This document shows, one piece after another, positions 39,001 to 49,502 of a stretch of 64,000 nucleotides of DNA; within the stretch, counting starts at the first letter, position 1, and each line of letters starts with the position of its first letter. Source of the stretch: Pachypanchax playfairii. Taxonomy: Eukaryota; Chordata; Actinopteri; Cyprinodontiformes; Aplocheilidae. The notes beneath the pieces are model-generated. The model saw only the letters and a list, made by a program, of their open reading frames with translations. It had not been told where the DNA came from and did not search any database. The translations under genes and the position numbers were made by a program. The DNA is taken from contig SSNP01000031.1 of NCBI GenBank assembly GCA_006937955.1, positions 1,623,718 through 1,687,717 on the forward strand. The letters run 5' to 3'.

Positions 39001-42000
39001 GCATACTGTGTAGAAATTTCAATATTATGCATTTTAAAGATCAAGTAACATCATAATTAGAGCGCTAAACAACATGTTGCTTGCCATAATTCCATATGTG
39101 ATTTATTTTAATAATGTATTTATCTTTTTAATTTTTTTGTCATTTTTGCCATCTGATTTTGTCCTGAAAGAAAATAACTCGTGGATTCTGTAATATGTGA
39201 CGCAACATGTTTTTTCTATCTATTTAAAGAAGACAAATTACAAAAAAAAACATATAAAAATGTGGATTGAGAAATGACTGGGCTTGAAAACAAACAAGAA
39301 AATCAGATTATATTAAGAATGAAAAGACAGCGTGGGAAACTGATGAACAAGCAGCTCTTTTCTTATTCAACATATTTTTTTTAAATACACTACCAAAACA
39401 TTGTGGTACATTTTCTTGGATATTTTTCTTTGTGGTCTTGTCTCAGCTGGTCAGATGTAAATGGCTGGAGATTAAGAGCTGAAAGCAATTAAACAGCAGA
39501 GAGAAAACAGTGATCACAGAAATGTTCTGTTTCTGGTAACCAGGGGTTACGCTGCTGCAGCACAGCTAGCAACCAAGGCAACACAAACAAATCTAGACCA
39601 AAGATTTACAAAGTGGAGTGACGGATCCGATGAAAAACAGGGTTTTAGGATTTAGAGAATAAAATGAACATCTTCTGTTTGTGGAGACACTCTCACTTAA
39701 AACCAATATATTTGTGCTGGTCGTGGTTTTGAGTCAGACTTTGGAAGCAGATCTGGGAGGTTAAAACAAAACAGCTTCTCTGCTGAATCAGTGTCTCAAT
39801 ATTTTCTGACAGATTTATTTGGGCTTAGTTTTCAAATGACTTGCAAGCCTAAAGCCAGAGATGCATTCTTTCACATCTGTGTCAGTCGTGCATTTAAATG
39901 TTTATAGTCAGCAACTTACAGCTAAAAAGACCGATATGAGTTATTGGTGTTGGCTTAAGTTTAATAGCGTCATCAGAAAACATTTAATCATCTGCAGGTG
40001 GTAACTGAAGAGGCCTTGTGATCCAGATGAGAATCTGCTTGAACTTTATTAATGTTTTTGTCACTTTTTTTTTTTCACATCCAGTCAAATAAAAGAGTCT
40101 GAGAAGAAGAAACACTTGTTTTAATGTTTATTTCAAACCAGAAGTTGAAAAACAAAGTCGTTTTTTTTCTTTTCTTTCTTTTTTGGTCTGAGATACAGCA
40201 GAATCAAATGAGTTTCACCTAAAAACGTGCACAAATCAGTCGTTCAGTAAAATCTTCTCCAAAGACTCATAGTTTGAGGTCTGAACCCTCCCATTCCACA
40301 AATAAAAGTACTCGCTATAATCCCATTACATCAGTTCAGTTCAAACCCAGAGAATCTTGATGTTCTCATTCAATGTGAAGGTTCTTTGTAGGAGCGTCAA
40401 GCTGCTCACTTCACCAGCTGAGATTAAATAACTCAAATAACAGCTGAAACACATAAAAACACTTGTTTGGTTATTATTTGGGACTCGTTTCGTGTTTATT
40501 CTTAAAAGTGATCATGTACAGGTCGGTATGACTGATGATGAAATCAGTTTACTTACCACAAGCCTTGTGGGGCGTTTCAGGGATGATGCATGTTTATCTG
40601 CTAATGCTACTCATCTGGAATCGTTGTGTAACTTTATTTTCTCCCGTCTGTTGAATCAAGATGGAGACGTGAGCACATCTATTGACTATTGTTTCCTTTT
40701 TTATCTTTTCTAAAATAATCCTACAATAGCAGAAATGTGAGATCACATCAAGTCTTCTGAAAAACACACAATGGTGGTGAGGAAATTACCGGTACTTTCC
40801 ACTAGCTTGTGCTCATGTTAAAAAAGAAAATGATCAAAGTGACATTTGCAATAATTAATGAATTTCTCTAATATTTGAACAAAAACAGCTCTCACATCAT
40901 TACCTCAAATTGGAGAATCATGAAGATGTAATCATGAAAGTTAAGCTAATTTCGACTTAGTTCATATAAAAGAGACTTTCTAACATTTAAAGAGGCCATT
41001 TCATACAAATTTCAGGACTTTGTGGTTATTTCTTAAGGATTAACCTGTAGTATGAAACATTTTATATCTAAAAAACGTCAGGAAACACTGATTAACAGAC
41101 CTTTCAATCTGTCTACATTAAAATTCGGCCCCTTCCGTCAGGTCTCGAGCAGCAGCTCGTTCATATTCATTATTCGAATTTGCTGGACTCAGATTGGCTA
41201 ACAAACCTGCCTATGAGTGCAAGTTATACTGTTTCCTGCCCCACTGTGCATGGCAACGTCAGACGTAGTCTCTTCCTGTTTGCTATGTCTTATGCTAACA
41301 GCTTTTAGCCAGCAGCATGCTAGGTGTGGTTTCAACTGCGGGAGCTGCCGAATACTAACGAACAAAGAAGTTGTGACGAAACAGATACAGGCCGTTTGAA
41401 CTCGGGTTTTATCACCACCTGCGTAGTTTGAGAGATTAAAACTGAAAGAGAAGTTGTTGACCTGTTTTCACACCCACTATGAAGGTAAGAACATCTGTGG
41501 AGCTAAAATATTCAACAGAAACCTCAGAAAAAACGTTTTTAATGGAAGGGCCTCTTTAAAGCAACACAAATACCAAAAACTTCATGGCAAATCAAACAAA
41601 CATTCTTCTGTGAATAACCCAGCTAAACTCACCTGTGTAAATAATTAGCTCATGCAAAAGTAACATGGTATAAAAGTTTACTGTGAAACTTTTACTTGAA
41701 TAATGTTTTAGGTTTTACTACCTCTTATCTTTTCATTATTTTTTGTTTCCTCAGACTTGTTCAAATACAGATTTATCAACTGTAAGCTAATCAACAGCAC
41801 GTTCCTCCACAACAAGGAGGGCTGCATGCTGGACTTCAGCGATGACTTCAACAACGCCTACATGATATACTTCGTCAACTTTCTCGGTACTCTGGCTGTG
41901 CTGCCAGGGAACATTGTGTCGGCTCTACTGATGGACAAAATCGGACGTTTAAGGATGCTCGGTCGGTGAATCTATATAATCTGCAATATGTTCATGTGGA

Positions 42001-43650
42001 ACATTAGAGGATGTTTTGTAATTTATTCTCATCTCTCCAGCGGGATCCAGCGTGATATCCTGCATCAGCTGTTTCTTCCTGATGTTTGGTAACAGTGAGT
42101 CGGGGATGATCGCTCTCCTGTGTCTGTTTGGAGGCATCAGCATCGCCTCGTGGAACGCCCTGGATGTGATAACAGTGGAGCTCTACCCCTCGGATAAAAG
42201 GTAGCTGGAGAACAGCTGTTACCATATCTATCTATACAAAAACTTTTGTTTGGTTAGTTCTGAATTTCCATACCTTCAACCCTGGGGTTCAGATCACGAG
42301 TTTCTGATCTGATTTTTGTTTGGAAAAGATCCTGAATCTTTGAATCTTTTCACTTAGACTCCCTCAATTGGGTTTATGTTGGGACTTTTAATAAAGACAA
42401 AATTGACATTTTGCCACTAGGTGTCACCACATTCTAAACATTGGAGCTTTAAAGGTCATATATCATCCAAAATCAACTTTTTGGAGCTTTTAACCATGTG
42501 GTGATGTTATTTCCTTATTAACCCCCCCCCCCTCCCCCACAGTGGTTTTTGGCTTAATACATGCATTTCTCAGTATTCCTCCTGAATCCTGCTCTCTGAG
42601 CTGCTGCTTCACTCTCTCCGGGAAATCGACTGACTCGTAACATAATGATGTAACAATGTAAAACCAGGAAGTGCCCCACCTCTTCAGATTAGACACACAC
42701 ACACCCTTATCCACAGGTGCGAGCTGCGAGAGTCCGAAACAAGAAGCATCTTCGTTTTGTAGTATTTAACTTTCTAAAAATGTCTCAGTGAAAATGCGCA
42801 TTTGGCTGCGAGAGTTACAGAAATATTTTCACCATTCCTAAAGAGTTCCTCTCCGGAACCCTGCGTCTAACCAGCTACAGAATGTTTGTATGTGACTGTC
42901 ATTTTACCGATGGCTGCTTCCTGAACCTTGGCCAGTACCAAAGCAGACTGGCGGAGACATTAACTCTTGCAGCCGGTGCAATTCCAACAATAAAGATGCT
43001 TTATGGAGCAGCCAGAGCAGTAAGTAAACAGCTAGCTACATGCTAATGATAATGTGTGTTATGAAGCTTTCACTTCAAATTCACTATCAGACTCCAGGTC
43101 AGGGTGGTAAGGCTCCACACTACGCTCCTCCATCATTACTGAATTGTTTACAAAGTTTTGGGGGCGTGGCTGTTGCCCATGCTGCTCTGCTGCAGCCAGA
43201 CCGAGGCTCGAGGCTACGTCATGAAATGGGCGGCACTAACGGGGGGGAGGCGGGATTTTAGGTAAACCGAGCTTCTTCCTATCAGGTTGAAGAATAACTC
43301 CAGGATATGTTATATTTCAGGACAGATAAAGACTTTGCAACACTAAGGATAAAATTTTATCGTATATATAGACATTGAAAGCTGTAAAATATCATGATAC
43401 AGGATCTTTCTGTTTTGATTGGATGTTGAATCTGTTCGCTCAAACTGTTTTTATCTTTGGCTCCAGGACCACAGCGTTCGGCTTCCTGAATGCCCTCTGT
43501 AAGGTAGCGGCTGTGCTTGGCATCAGCATCTTCCAGTCCTTCGTCGGCATCACCAAGGCCGTACCCATCCTGTTTGCTGCCGGTGCACTCGCTGCTGGCA
43601 GCTTCCTCGCAACGAAGTTACCTGAAACAAGAGGCCAGGTGTTGCAGTAA
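30086..43650 (+). CDS. sv2a: Synaptic vesicle glycoprotein 2A (12 coding exons)
   Basis: SV2A is a 12-helix membrane glycoprotein of synaptic and endocrine vesicles, with a major-facilitator fold. It supports vesicle priming and synaptotagmin trafficking and is the levetiracetam target. Exons: 30086-30692, 32290-32470, 33948-34099, 35038-35171, 35298-35387, 35681-35788, 37490-37578, 37672-37836, 37922-38055, 41755-41961, 42041-42200, 43467-43650; 2211 nt, 736 aa (human 742). The acidic cytoplasmic N-terminus begins MEDGYQNRTAFIKGAKDIAK and contains DEIYEGEYQGIP. MFS signatures GALADRIGRRQ and DKIGRLRM are present. The large luminal loop between helices 7 and 8 (about 465-600) keeps all three N-glycosylation sites: NFT (N492), NCT (N542) and NST (N567). 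The C-terminus ends LPETRGQVLQ. Sequence fits SV2A better than SV2B or SV2C, and the sf3b4 neighbour agrees. The 3.7 kb intron after 38055 and the last intron carry transposons. Confidence 0.97.
31332..31684. mobile_element. Non-autonomous hAT-like element, 353 bp, in an sv2a intron
   Basis: Terminal inverted repeats tagggatgcagcgatacc and (reverse complement of the right end) tagggatgcaacgatgcc differ at two positions. The flanking octamers aaaataat (31324-31331) and aaaagaat (31685-31692) match at 7 of 8. The interior repeats ggtatcggt-type motifs and has no coding frame. It lies between sv2a coding exons 1 and 2. Confidence 0.8.
38427..38873. mobile_element. Inverted-repeat element in the 3.7 kb sv2a intron
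   Basis: The 21-mer at 38427-38447 (accgctccatt...) and the reverse complement of 38853-38873 match at 19 positions. A second, weaker pair (tgattggaggacgagccagcaagtgt near 38484 and an inverted copy near 38757-38782) supports a long imperfect foldback. Ends and target duplication are not resolved. Confidence 0.5.
40991..41555. mobile_element. TTAA-flanked MITE, 565 bp, in an sv2a intron
   Basis: TTAA stands on both sides (40987-40990 and 41556-41559). The internal ends are agaggccatt and the inverted agaggccctt. TTAA target duplication with short inverted repeats is the piggyBac hallmark. No transposase frame is present. Its right end lies 200 bases before sv2a exon 10. Confidence 0.6.
42453..43407. 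mobile_element. TTAA-type element carrying a THAP exon, in the last sv2a intron
   Basis: The left end is TTAA|aggtcatatatcat. The reverse complement of the right end reads agatcctgtatcat, matching at about 11 of 14. The right TTAA is decayed (tttc). The element is about 955 bp, more than two thirds of the 1266-base intron. It contains the THAP-like exon at 42780-43019. Confidence 0.55.
42780..43019 (+). pseudogene. THAP zinc-finger exon relic inside a transposon
   Basis: An 80-codon frame runs from ATG (42780) to a consensus donor, GCA|GTAAGT (43020). It has one internal stop, TGA, at codon 4. After it the frame reads KCAFGCESYRNIFTIPKE, then FVCDCHFTDGCF, then AAGAIPTI. This is the order of a THAP domain: the C-x-x-x-C start, a P, then C-x2-H-F and the AVPTI-like end. 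The segment between the Cys pair and the CxxH is shorter than usual and lacks the typical Trp. THAP domains are DNA-binding modules of P-type transposases and of proteins derived from them. No downstream exon was found before the sv2a exon at 43467, so it is probably a dead or captured first exon. Confidence 0.6.
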
Positions 43651-43859
43651 AACAGGATGACCAACAGTGGGCAGCAGAGTTCAGCCCAGAATCCTTTGAA
43701 ATGTGGATCACATCATTCCGCGTCTTTACGGACGCACTGAGATCATAAAAGAAAAGTAAACGTTTGCAGAATAGCTGCACCATCATAACACTTTGAGCCT
43801 AATTTCACCTGCCCAGTCCAACAGGTGTTTGTGGTCAGAAGACGGAAACATCCAGTTAG

Positions 43860-43865
43860 AATAAA
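43860..43865 (+). terminator. Candidate proximal sv2a poly(A) signal
   Basis: A canonical AATAAA 210 bases after the stop, with a moderately G/T-rich stretch about 30-60 bases downstream. Use relative to the distal candidates is unknown. Confidence 0.4.
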
Positions 43866-45376
43866 ATCCTATTCAGGAGGGTAAAACAAATCTTTTCAGG
43901 GGGGAAGATTGATTTGAATGTGTTATGATCACAGATAAGATGGCGGTGTTATTTCTTTTGTGTCTTTGACTTCAGTGCTGTTGTTTAGTTTACTGTGACA
44001 CTAGTAAAAAAATATCCTTGCAGACCACCGCGTGTCGCTGAATCCAGACGCGATGAGTCGTACGATTATTATTGATCACCACCTCAAATCTCAGACAGGT
44101 GTTGACGCATTTCACAGGATTCTCTGTCGTACGTGGGAGGAGTCAGATCCAGTTCCTCCGTGTTAAACCAGTGTTTACCGTCCAGATATTTGTCAGCTGT
44201 TTCATGTGAGAGCAGGGCCCGTAGCGTGATAGCGTGTTTCTCAACAAGTTTAAACAACTGTTTGTTTTTCGAGGGAGATGGGTGCACAAGGGTCTGCGTG
44301 ACAGCATGTGTGAATGTGTGAAACAGTGTTTGGTTTATTCTGTTAAATCCCACCATTTTATCACATTATTTTATTGGGCAGTAGGATTTTGTCTCATTTC
44401 ATGAAACTACATCACCGTTCATGCAGTTTATAATCATCCATAATCCCTGAAAACAGAATGAAAGGGCGGTTTTGGACTTTAGTTTTACTCTAAAGTTGAT
44501 TTGATTCATTATATTCATAAGCACAAATTATACGGGACCAAAAATAAGTAATAGGAAGCAGTTACAGGAGCTCTAAAGGAAAACATTTTTATTTGAAGGG
44601 CTCCTGTTCGGTCATTCTTCACTCCATAAAAACTGTTAGCTGCTAAGTCGTCTACTACCTGAAGCTAAAATACCTGTCGTGACTTAAAATTGGAGCGAAT
44701 CATTAGAAAATGATTAATGATCATGATTCATCACAGAATTTCAGTGTGTTTGTACATTTATTTGTGTTGACAATCAGTGAGGCAGTTTATTAGCAGAAGA
44801 AGAAGCGCACGTGGGTGTGTGTGTTACAGTATTGTTGTCTTGGAGTCACAGATGCCATAAAAAACCAAATCTGCAATAGAACATGCAGAATAATTTCTTA
44901 AAAAATAAATAAATAAATGTATAATCATTGGAAAATTATATAAAATTAATATGATTAACATGTTTATTTCACCTCGTCTTTTAAACTGTATTTAATTCCT
45001 GAAAAACACGTTTTTTACATTTATAGAAAATCTAGCTAGTGTTTATCTTTGTTCTCATTATTTTTACTTATTTTATAAATCTTATTAAATATATACTGTA
45101 TCAGCTAAATAGTCATTTTAAAGGAAGCTATTTTAATCTTTTGAAGAATATTAAAAGGGAAAAAAATTGGACAAACTTTAGAGATTTGAAAACGTAGCAA
45201 AAATAAATATAAAATGAATAAAATGCATTGAACATAAAATGTGCACAAAATCCTGTTTTTAAATTTAGTTCCTTTTTAATGGGCTTTCTGTTTTTGTTTT
45301 GTAGATTTACTATTTTTATGGCATTTTTATGACGTTTGAGGTCCTTTTCCTCTCAGCCCTGTAGAAATGATGGATA

Positions 45377-45379
<3 letters not shown>

Positions 45380-45411
<32 letters not shown>
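45380..45411. repeat. (GT)n microsatellite
   Basis: About 15 dinucleotide units followed by a G run. Confidence 0.9.
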
Positions 45412-45412
<1 letters not shown>

Positions 45413-45584
45413 GGGGGGGTGTGACGCCCATCTTCTATCTGCTTTTGCTCCTTTATCAAACACCTCTCAGTAAACTCCAGACTAGAATAGACTGTTCTCT
45501 CAAAGCATCACATGATTACTTCACGCTCATCAAATTAACCTTTAGATTTTTTGGCTGTGTGTGTGTGCGTGCGTGTGTGTGTGT

Positions 45585-45876
45585 AGGGCCGGCCCTGAGG
45601 TGCATGGTGCCCTAAAAAGGACTTTGGCGCCCCCTACCGACCAGAACAGAAAAAACATATCAAAAACTGCATTATGTTGCAATAAATATTTATTTATACT
45701 AAAATGAATAGTACAGACTACAAATAGAACAACACACTCAAAACATTATTAACAGTAAACAATTACAAAAAGTAACAACAGATGAAATGCCTTTACTTTA
45801 TTTAAATAATAATTGGGATTTGGAACCTTCTCCAGCAGATGGCGCCCTACGCAATGGCCTGAGTGGCCTATGCCCT
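45585..45876. mobile_element. Short non-autonomous element inserted in a GT tract
   Basis: The left end agggccggccctgagg and the inverted right end agggcataggccactcaggcc share agggc-ggcc spacing. Both flanks read gtgtgtgt (45577-45584 and 45877-45884), which would be an 8-bp duplication or simply the split microsatellite. The interior keeps tggcgcccccta/atggcgcccta near both ends in inverted context. A hAT assignment is tentative. Confidence 0.55.
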
Positions 45877-45884
45877 GTGTGTGT

Positions 45885-48100
45885 GTGTCAGAGCTGACTA
45901 AACCCAATTTTTTATGTCTTTATGTCTTGCAGTGCTTTTTCATCCCTGCGATGGAAACAATTAGGATAAAATAAATTCATATGCAGTGTAGCTTTTAAAT
46001 TTGAATTCTTCATGAAAGACTCGGGTGCTTGTTTACTGATGCAGTTCAGTCTTTGAACGATGTTGAAGCCAGTCCTAGAGAGAAGACGACCTCTGGTTAG
46101 CTCCTCCGTTTAGAAAAAAAAAAAAAGCCTTTCCCAAACCCAAAAAGATGACTCCACCCACCAATCTCTGTATTCAACAGACGCATGTTTGTGTTGTATT
46201 GTCTGATTTCTTGGACGTCCTGTATGCCGGTTGTTTTTGTCTAAAGCGAGAACTCGTATTTTCATTGTTGATGACATAGATTTGTTGCCTGCAGCAATTG
46301 TTCTTTTTCAAAGTGAGGTTCAAATTGGTGAAAATGTGTCCTGAAAGTAAGTTATGGTGACTGTGCTCCTTGTTTACCTTGGACCCAGATTACTTTTATG
46401 CATATATATACAAATATGTATATATATTTATACATATATATGTATATCCTTGAATATCTGAGAAGGAGGCTTGAAATAAAGCAAGTTTACCTTGTTGTAG
46501 ATAGTTAAGGCCGGGAAAAGGCAATAGTTATGGGAGCCAAAAATGTGCATAAATGATGTATAAAAGTCTGATCTGAGCTTGTTTGTGTGAATCTATAGAA
46601 AAAAAGTGGACATTTTCCACAAATCTGAGGAAACCGCAACATTTTTTAAACCCAGAAAAGACAAAAGTTTATCAAAAGAGTGCGTCTGCTGAGTTAAAGC
46701 TCCTGTTCAACGTGTAAAACTTCAACATTTATTGTTACCGTGGTTGGAAAAGTTGTAAAAATGATTGAAATGGTTGGTGGTTTGAGTTTTATCTGCTCCC
46801 AAACAGTGGATATAGTCAAACAACGCAGCAAACGCCATCTGTTGAAGGAGCTTCCGTGGCCTGATTGACTCCCAACAATACGCTGGAAACAAACTGCGAA
46901 CACATTCCAAAAAACTTTCATCCTCAGAGAACTGGGAGAATCCTTCGTTGTAAGTAGGACAGAAGGATTTTTTTTTTTCCGTTTGTGTTTTTAGTTTGAC
47001 TCGGAAACTCTAAATGTAAGTTGACTTCAAAACTCAGTGTACTGTTTGTGAAAACTGTAAATGTTTGTATGTGAAAATATGAAATTTATGGGAAAAAAGG
47101 ATCAAGTACATCAATTCCAAAAAAAAAAAAAGGTTCTACCAGAAAAAAAAACAACTGTGCGTTGTCTTTGTGTTTTGTAAACGAAGACTAAAAAAAATGG
47201 TAAATTTAGTATTTAATATTATGGATATTGAGACTATTTTAGTGATGCTGAAAAGGTGATGTATGTATTTTCTGTGAGAGTTGTTCATTATGCTGGAATC
47301 TGCACGTGTCAGTTATCCAGTTCTAAGAATATAAATTATAATGGAAATAAAACTTGGAGAAAAAATATATTGTCATGGACTGTATTGGATCAAAAGAAAA
47401 AAAGCAATTTTAAATATTGAAATACAAATTTGTTAAAAAACAAAAACACTACAGTATATTAATGTTTTTTTTATCCCCAGATTTTTTTTCCAGGATACAT
47501 TAATTCTATTTCAGCAACTTTATAGTAGTGCAAAATAACTTTAAGCTAATGTTTTAAAACTTGTGGATATTCACCAAAAACATGTTCAGCTTCATATTAA
47601 ACACTGTGTGTCTCTGATGGCTTTACAATAGATTAAATAACTTCAGTAATTTGGATCACAAGTCAGATGGTGTTCTGATGATTTATGCTGCCCTGATGAA
47701 AAATACCCCCATATTACAAATTAACAACTTATTTTATCACAAGATGTCAGAAGTTTATTCTTGTTTATGGCTAGTGTGTCCTGTTAATTATTTATACATA
47801 TTTTTATGATCCTTCCCTGATTTTTCTATATAAAAGCCCTCTGGGTCCTTGTCGGCCATTGTTCGGTCCTTCTCCTCTGGATGTGTCCAAACATTTGCCT
47901 GACGCTCTGATAATGCAAAAAAAGTAATATTGTTTCTGTCCTGGGAGAATTTATTTAATAGGCAAAATGTATTTATGGAAAAATATAAACAAAAACAATA
48001 AATCGGTTTATTGAAGTAGAGACTGGAACGGCACATGTGGAGAAGGAATCAGTAGCACAACAGGTAGCATGTTTCAACACCGGTTCCAGCAACGGCTGTC
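45885..48100. other. sv2a downstream region, no gene recognised
   Basis: AT-rich. A TA-rich palindromic stretch (tatatata/tacatatatatg type) lies at about 46398-46446, with candidate AATAAA signals at 46475 and 47346. The sequence could be distal sv2a 3' UTR or intergenic. Short - strand frames here lack domains. Confidence 0.45.
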
Positions 48101-48103
48101 TTA

Positions 48104-48693
48104 CGCCGGGCTCACACTGCCTACGGAACGGCTTCGGTCCGGCTTCGGTGCGGTTTTTCCGCAAGCTACCACTCACATCTGCTCCGGATAGGGAGTGCGG
48201 TCAGCTCCGGTGCTGGGTGCGTAAAACGTCACCCGCGAGAACAGAAGTTCACGTGGGTTATCGTTTTGTCGGGACTTCACACGAGAACACGTCCATTATT
48301 TAGCAAATGTGTGAAAATGTGTTGTGCTGCAGGCTTTCGGGACCCTGTGTCACCGGGTGTGATGTAATGTTTACATTTCCTATTAGCGCGTGTGCTGTCT
48401 AAAAAGAAGAGTCAAGTTACAATTGTTTGTACACTCGTTTATTTTGAAAAAACACCAGATATTCAAGCCACACTTCCTGTATAGTTCGTCAGATTTCATC
48501 AAACTTGACGCGGAGTGACTCCGGCGTCCGGAAAAAATTGATCCTTGCGGATTCTTTCCGTAGTGCCGTACAGCCTCCGTAACCGGACCCGCACCGCACG
48601 GAGCTACTGTGAGCCTTCTAAAGGGATTTTAATCTAACGGAATACCTGCGGGGTCCGCACCGGACCGGATCCGGATGCAGTGTGAGCCCGGCG
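48104..48693. mobile_element. PIF/Harbinger-like MITE, 590 bp, with TTA duplication
   Basis: The ends cgccgggctcacactgc and (inverted) cgccgggctcacactgc are identical over 17 bases. TTA stands directly outside both (48101-48103 and 48694-48696). A 3-bp TWA duplication is the Harbinger signature. The interior is unusually GC- and CpG-rich near both ends, with repeated ccgg/tccgg motifs, and has no transposase. Confidence 0.85.
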
Positions 48694-48699
48694 TTAGAC

Positions 48700-49478
48700 A
48701 CTGTTACATAAAAGTTATTTACTACTGCTTTGTTTTAGTCCCCAGAATTTTTTTTTCCAGGGTACATTCTTATATCAGTAGAGAAATTTTCTAATCAGAT
48801 CATGTTGGGTTGTCACTATAATATGACTTAATGAGCCCACCTGGTGGTTTAATTAGTGCTGCTGAATTCCAAATAAAACCAAGAGTTTGGCAAAATTGAA
48901 TCAGGATATTAAAAAAGGATTTTATTCAAAATAAAAGCCACTGAAGGCTTTGAGCCATTTCCTTATTAAATCTCAGATGTGACAGTCAAAACATTCGAAC
49001 AGGATGGGTTGAAGGGTTTCTAACGCAAGAGTTAATCTAGATTCAGGATTAGTATTTAATTTGAACCAGGTTCTCTACAGTTAACACTATTCTTTCAGCA
49101 GAATTTTAAAGCTCATTAAACCTAAAGATGGTTTACACTGAAGTACAACAGGCCTCTTTAAGCTTCGTGAATTTTTCCACTTTACAGACATGAAATTTAC
49201 TAATGTTAGAAAACCAGCTTTGACTGAAGCCCTTAGAAGAATTGGGTCACAATCTTTATTCTAGATTAAAAGTATGCATGATTGCATTTCTTCTCTGACT
49301 TCAAATAACCCAAATCAGTTGTTCAAACACTGAAAACATGCAACTGCTGTTGAATCAGGCTTGATTTTTTTTCCTGAAATCAGGAGTTTAAAAACTAAAC
49401 ACCTTTCCCTAGAGGTATTAGAGAAATTAGTCTTCAAATGTAGCCATTAAATTCATCAACTTCCAACTTAAAGATAAA
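48700..49478. other. Intergenic, nothing recognised
   Basis: AT-rich sequence between the Harbinger-like element and the 3' end of the cathepsin S-like gene. No domain or bounded repeat seen. Confidence 0.5.
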
Positions 49479-49484
49479 TTTATT
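49479..49484 (-). terminator. Poly(A) signal of the cathepsin S-like gene
   Basis: AATAAA on the - strand, only about 20 bases past the stop codon. It would give a very short 3' UTR. Other hexamers may lie further on. Confidence 0.45.
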
Positions 49485-49502
49485 TAGAAACAAATATTGT
49501 GA

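Larger units (their letters stand above)
43651..45580 (+). other. sv2a 3' UTR and downstream region
   Basis: No gene is seen. A possible proximal poly(A) signal, AATAAA, lies at 43860-43865; later candidates are at 46475-46480 and about 47346-47351. A (GT)n tract at 45380-45411 and a G run follow. True 3' UTR length cannot be fixed from sequence. Confidence 0.45.

Noticed and set aside
41757..41969. Start of a separate transporter-like gene at MFKYRFINCKL
   Set aside because: This is sv2a exon 10, continuous with the luminal loop and helix 8. The ATG is internal.
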